Source: Gammaproteobacteria bacterium
Lineage (GTDB): Bacteria; Pseudomonadota; Gammaproteobacteria; SZUA-229
DNA length: 6,559 bases
Assembly (NCBI GenBank): GCA_026197015.1
Contig: JAPHRB010000119.1
Location: 1 to 6,559, forward strand
Direction of reading: 5' to 3'
Part shown: positions 5,292 to 6,559 of the stretch, one piece after another
Numbering within the stretch: position 1 is the first letter of the stretch
Layout: each line of letters starts with the position of its first letter
Notes under the pieces: generated by a model
What the model was told of the DNA's origin: nothing
Seen by the model: only the letters and a program-made list of their open reading frames with translations
The model's database searches: none
Position numbers and translations under genes: made by a program

Positions 5292-6559
5292 CTAATTAAC
5301 TAAACGCTGAATATCATTAAAGATAGCCAGGCTCATTAATAGAAATAAAAGAGTTAACCCGAGTCTTTGCCCCAATTCTTCGAAACCCTGAGACACCGGA
5401 GAACCTTTAATAATTTCAATCAGGTAATACAACAGGTGCCCACCGTCTAACATAGGCACAGGTAATAAATTTAAAACACCAAGACTTACCGAGATCATCG
5501 CAAGGAACTTTATATATGTAAGGAAACCGATACTGGCAGTAATACCTGCATACTGAGCTATAGTAATCGGGCCTGATATATTTTCCAATGCCGCTTCACC
5601 TGTTACCATTTTCCCAAGAACTTTTAACGTTAATGCGGAAAAAACCCATGTTTCTTTAACTGCCCTGAAAAATGCATCTACTGGAGTATACTCAATTCGA
5701 GTTTTTGTTTTCTCCATTAAACCTTCTGGTATTTCAGGATAAGCTCCCATAAAGCCAACCAGCTTGTCACCACGCTTTTTGCTCACTGGTGTAAGCGTTA
5801 ATGACTGCTCTTCACCATCACGCTGTATCACAAATTGCAGTGACTTACCCCCGCTACTCTGAACAATTGATACCAGAGCCTGCCAGTTGTTTACTGCTTG
5901 ATCATTAATCGAAAGCACTAAATCCTTAGCTTCTAGACCTGCAGAAGCTGAAGCTCCGTCGGGTGTAGTTCCACCGATCACTGCGGGTATCTCGGGTTTC
6001 CATAGTTTGAAACCCATCAGTTTTGTTACGTCTGATTTTTCCTGCAGAATATGCAAATCACCGATAGATATTAGGCGCTCAGTTAAATGCAGGTCTATTG
6101 TTTTAACTGTTACAGGTAAAATACCTCCATCAATACCCTGATCAATAAGTGCTATTCTAAATTCCTGCCAGGTTTGCACTTGCGCCCCCCCAACAGCAAG
6201 CATTTCATCTCCATCTTTGAAGCCAGCTTGCGCAGCAATTGATTCAACAGCCGGTTCTGCAATAACCGGTCTTATGCCATCTTCACCATTAATAAAAAAG
6301 ACAAAATAAAAGATCGCTGCAAGAATGAAATTAAAAATTGGGCCAGCGGCAACAATTGCGAAACGAGTAGAGACCGGCTGAGTATTAAATGCACGATGCC
6401 TTAGTGATTCATCAACGTCACCTTCACGCTCGTCAAGCATTTTCACGTAACCACCAAGTGGTATGGCAGCTATAACAAACTCAATCAGGTCTTCACCCTT
6501 TTGTCTTTTCCATGTTAATAGCGGCTTGCCAAAGCCAATTGAAAAACGCAAAACTTTTA
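5292..6559 (-). CDS. rseP: RIP metalloprotease RseP, 5'-partial
   Basis: Site-2-protease family zinc protease of the inner membrane; in E. coli it cuts the anti-sigma factor RseA after DegS, freeing sigma-E, and also clears signal-peptide remnants. The frame stays open to the window edge, so the N-terminus is missing: aligned with E. coli, about 37 residues including the HExxH zinc site. The TTG at 6551 is an internal Leu codon (VLRFSIGFGK), not a start. Numbered from that codon, the protein shows IPLGGYVKMLDE (30-41), a membrane segment at about 66-88, PDZ1 at about 97-180, PDZ2 at about 187-270, then membrane segments at about 345-365 and 395-412. NLLPVPMLDGGHLL (361-374) carries Asp369, the third zinc ligand (E. 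coli Asp402). The product ends normally at DIQRLVN. Its place directly before bamA is the conserved arrangement. A run of seven G in the coding strand lies in PDZ1. Confidence 0.96.
   Translation of the reverse strand, partial: KVLRFSIGFGKPLLTWKRQKGEDLIEFVIAAIPLGGYVKMLDEREGDVDESLRHRAFNTQPVSTRFAIVAAGPIFNFILAAIFYFVFFINGEDGIRPVIAEPAVESIAAQAGFKDGDEMLAVGGAQVQTWQEFRIALIDQGIDGGILPVTVKTIDLHLTERLISIGDLHILQEKSDVTKLMGFKLWKPEIPAVIGGTTPDGASASAGLEAKDLVLSINDQAVNNWQALVSIVQSSGGKSLQFVIQRDGEEQSLTLTPVSKKRGDKLVGFMGAYPEIPEGLMEKTKTRIEYTPVDAFFRAVKETWVFSALTLKVLGKMVTGEAALENISGPITIAQYAGITASIGFLTYIKFLAMISVSLGVLNLLPVPMLDGGHLLYYLIEIIKGSPVSQGFEELGQRLGLTLLFLLMSLAIFNDIQRLVN
6185..6191 (-). repeat. Seven-G homopolymer in the rseP coding strand
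   Basis: Seven consecutive C on the given strand, G on the coding strand, encode Gly-Gly plus the first base of Ala in the PDZ1 segment AVGGAQV. The frame is intact as sequenced. Such a run is unusual in this AT-rich stretch and could be prone to slippage or sequencing error. Confidence 0.7.

Noticed and set aside
1..6559. Search for a novel system, mobile element, CRISPR array, tRNA or rRNA
   Set aside because: The window is a complete conserved envelope-biogenesis cluster with tight spacing; no insertion, direct-repeat array, RNA gene or foreign segment was seen.

Overview
This window holds one contiguous, minus-strand block of cell-envelope biogenesis genes. In transcription order (right to left on the given strand) they are rseP (5' end cut off by the window edge), bamA, skp/ompH, lpxD, fabZ and lpxA. 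The order, product sizes and key motifs match the conserved gammaproteobacterial rseP-bamA-skp-lpxD-fabZ-lpxA cluster. The DNA is visibly AT-rich. LpxA and FabZ resemble the Pseudomonas-type versions at several positions more than the E. coli ones, so a Gram-negative gammaproteobacterium outside the Enterobacterales is the best guess; nothing here fixes the genus.

Layout: 6559-5292 is rseP, lacking about 37 N-terminal residues including the HExxH site. 5291-5262 is a 30-base T-rich leader (read on the coding strand) before bamA. 5261-2874 is bamA (GTG start). An 11-base gap leads to skp at 2862-2359, another 11-base gap to lpxD at 2347-1325, 9 bases (18 if the ATG start is used) to fabZ at 1315-866, and 37 bases to lpxA at 828-58. 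Positions 57-1 hold a short inverted repeat and no recognisable gene. All junctions are tight and none shows a convincing intrinsic terminator, so co-transcription is likely. At two junctions the stop codon of one gene lies inside the Shine-Dalgarno sequence of the next. No stretch longer than 57 bases lacks a gene.

How the genes work together: LpxA and LpxD perform the first and third steps of lipid A synthesis, the two acyl-ACP-dependent acylations of the UDP-sugar. FabZ dehydrates the same class of 3-hydroxyacyl-ACP substrates for fatty-acid elongation, so the group sits at the branch point between phospholipid and lipid A. Skp carries unfolded outer-membrane proteins across the periplasm and BamA inserts them. 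RseP is the intramembrane protease that in E. coli completes release of sigma-E when outer-membrane protein folding fails.

I found no novel system. The most useful second-look points are predictions about lipid A chemistry: a methionine in LpxA at the hydrocarbon-ruler position associated with C10 rather than C14 chains, and several substitutions in the acyl-pocket and active-site neighbourhood of LpxD. Smaller points concern start codons and translational coupling.
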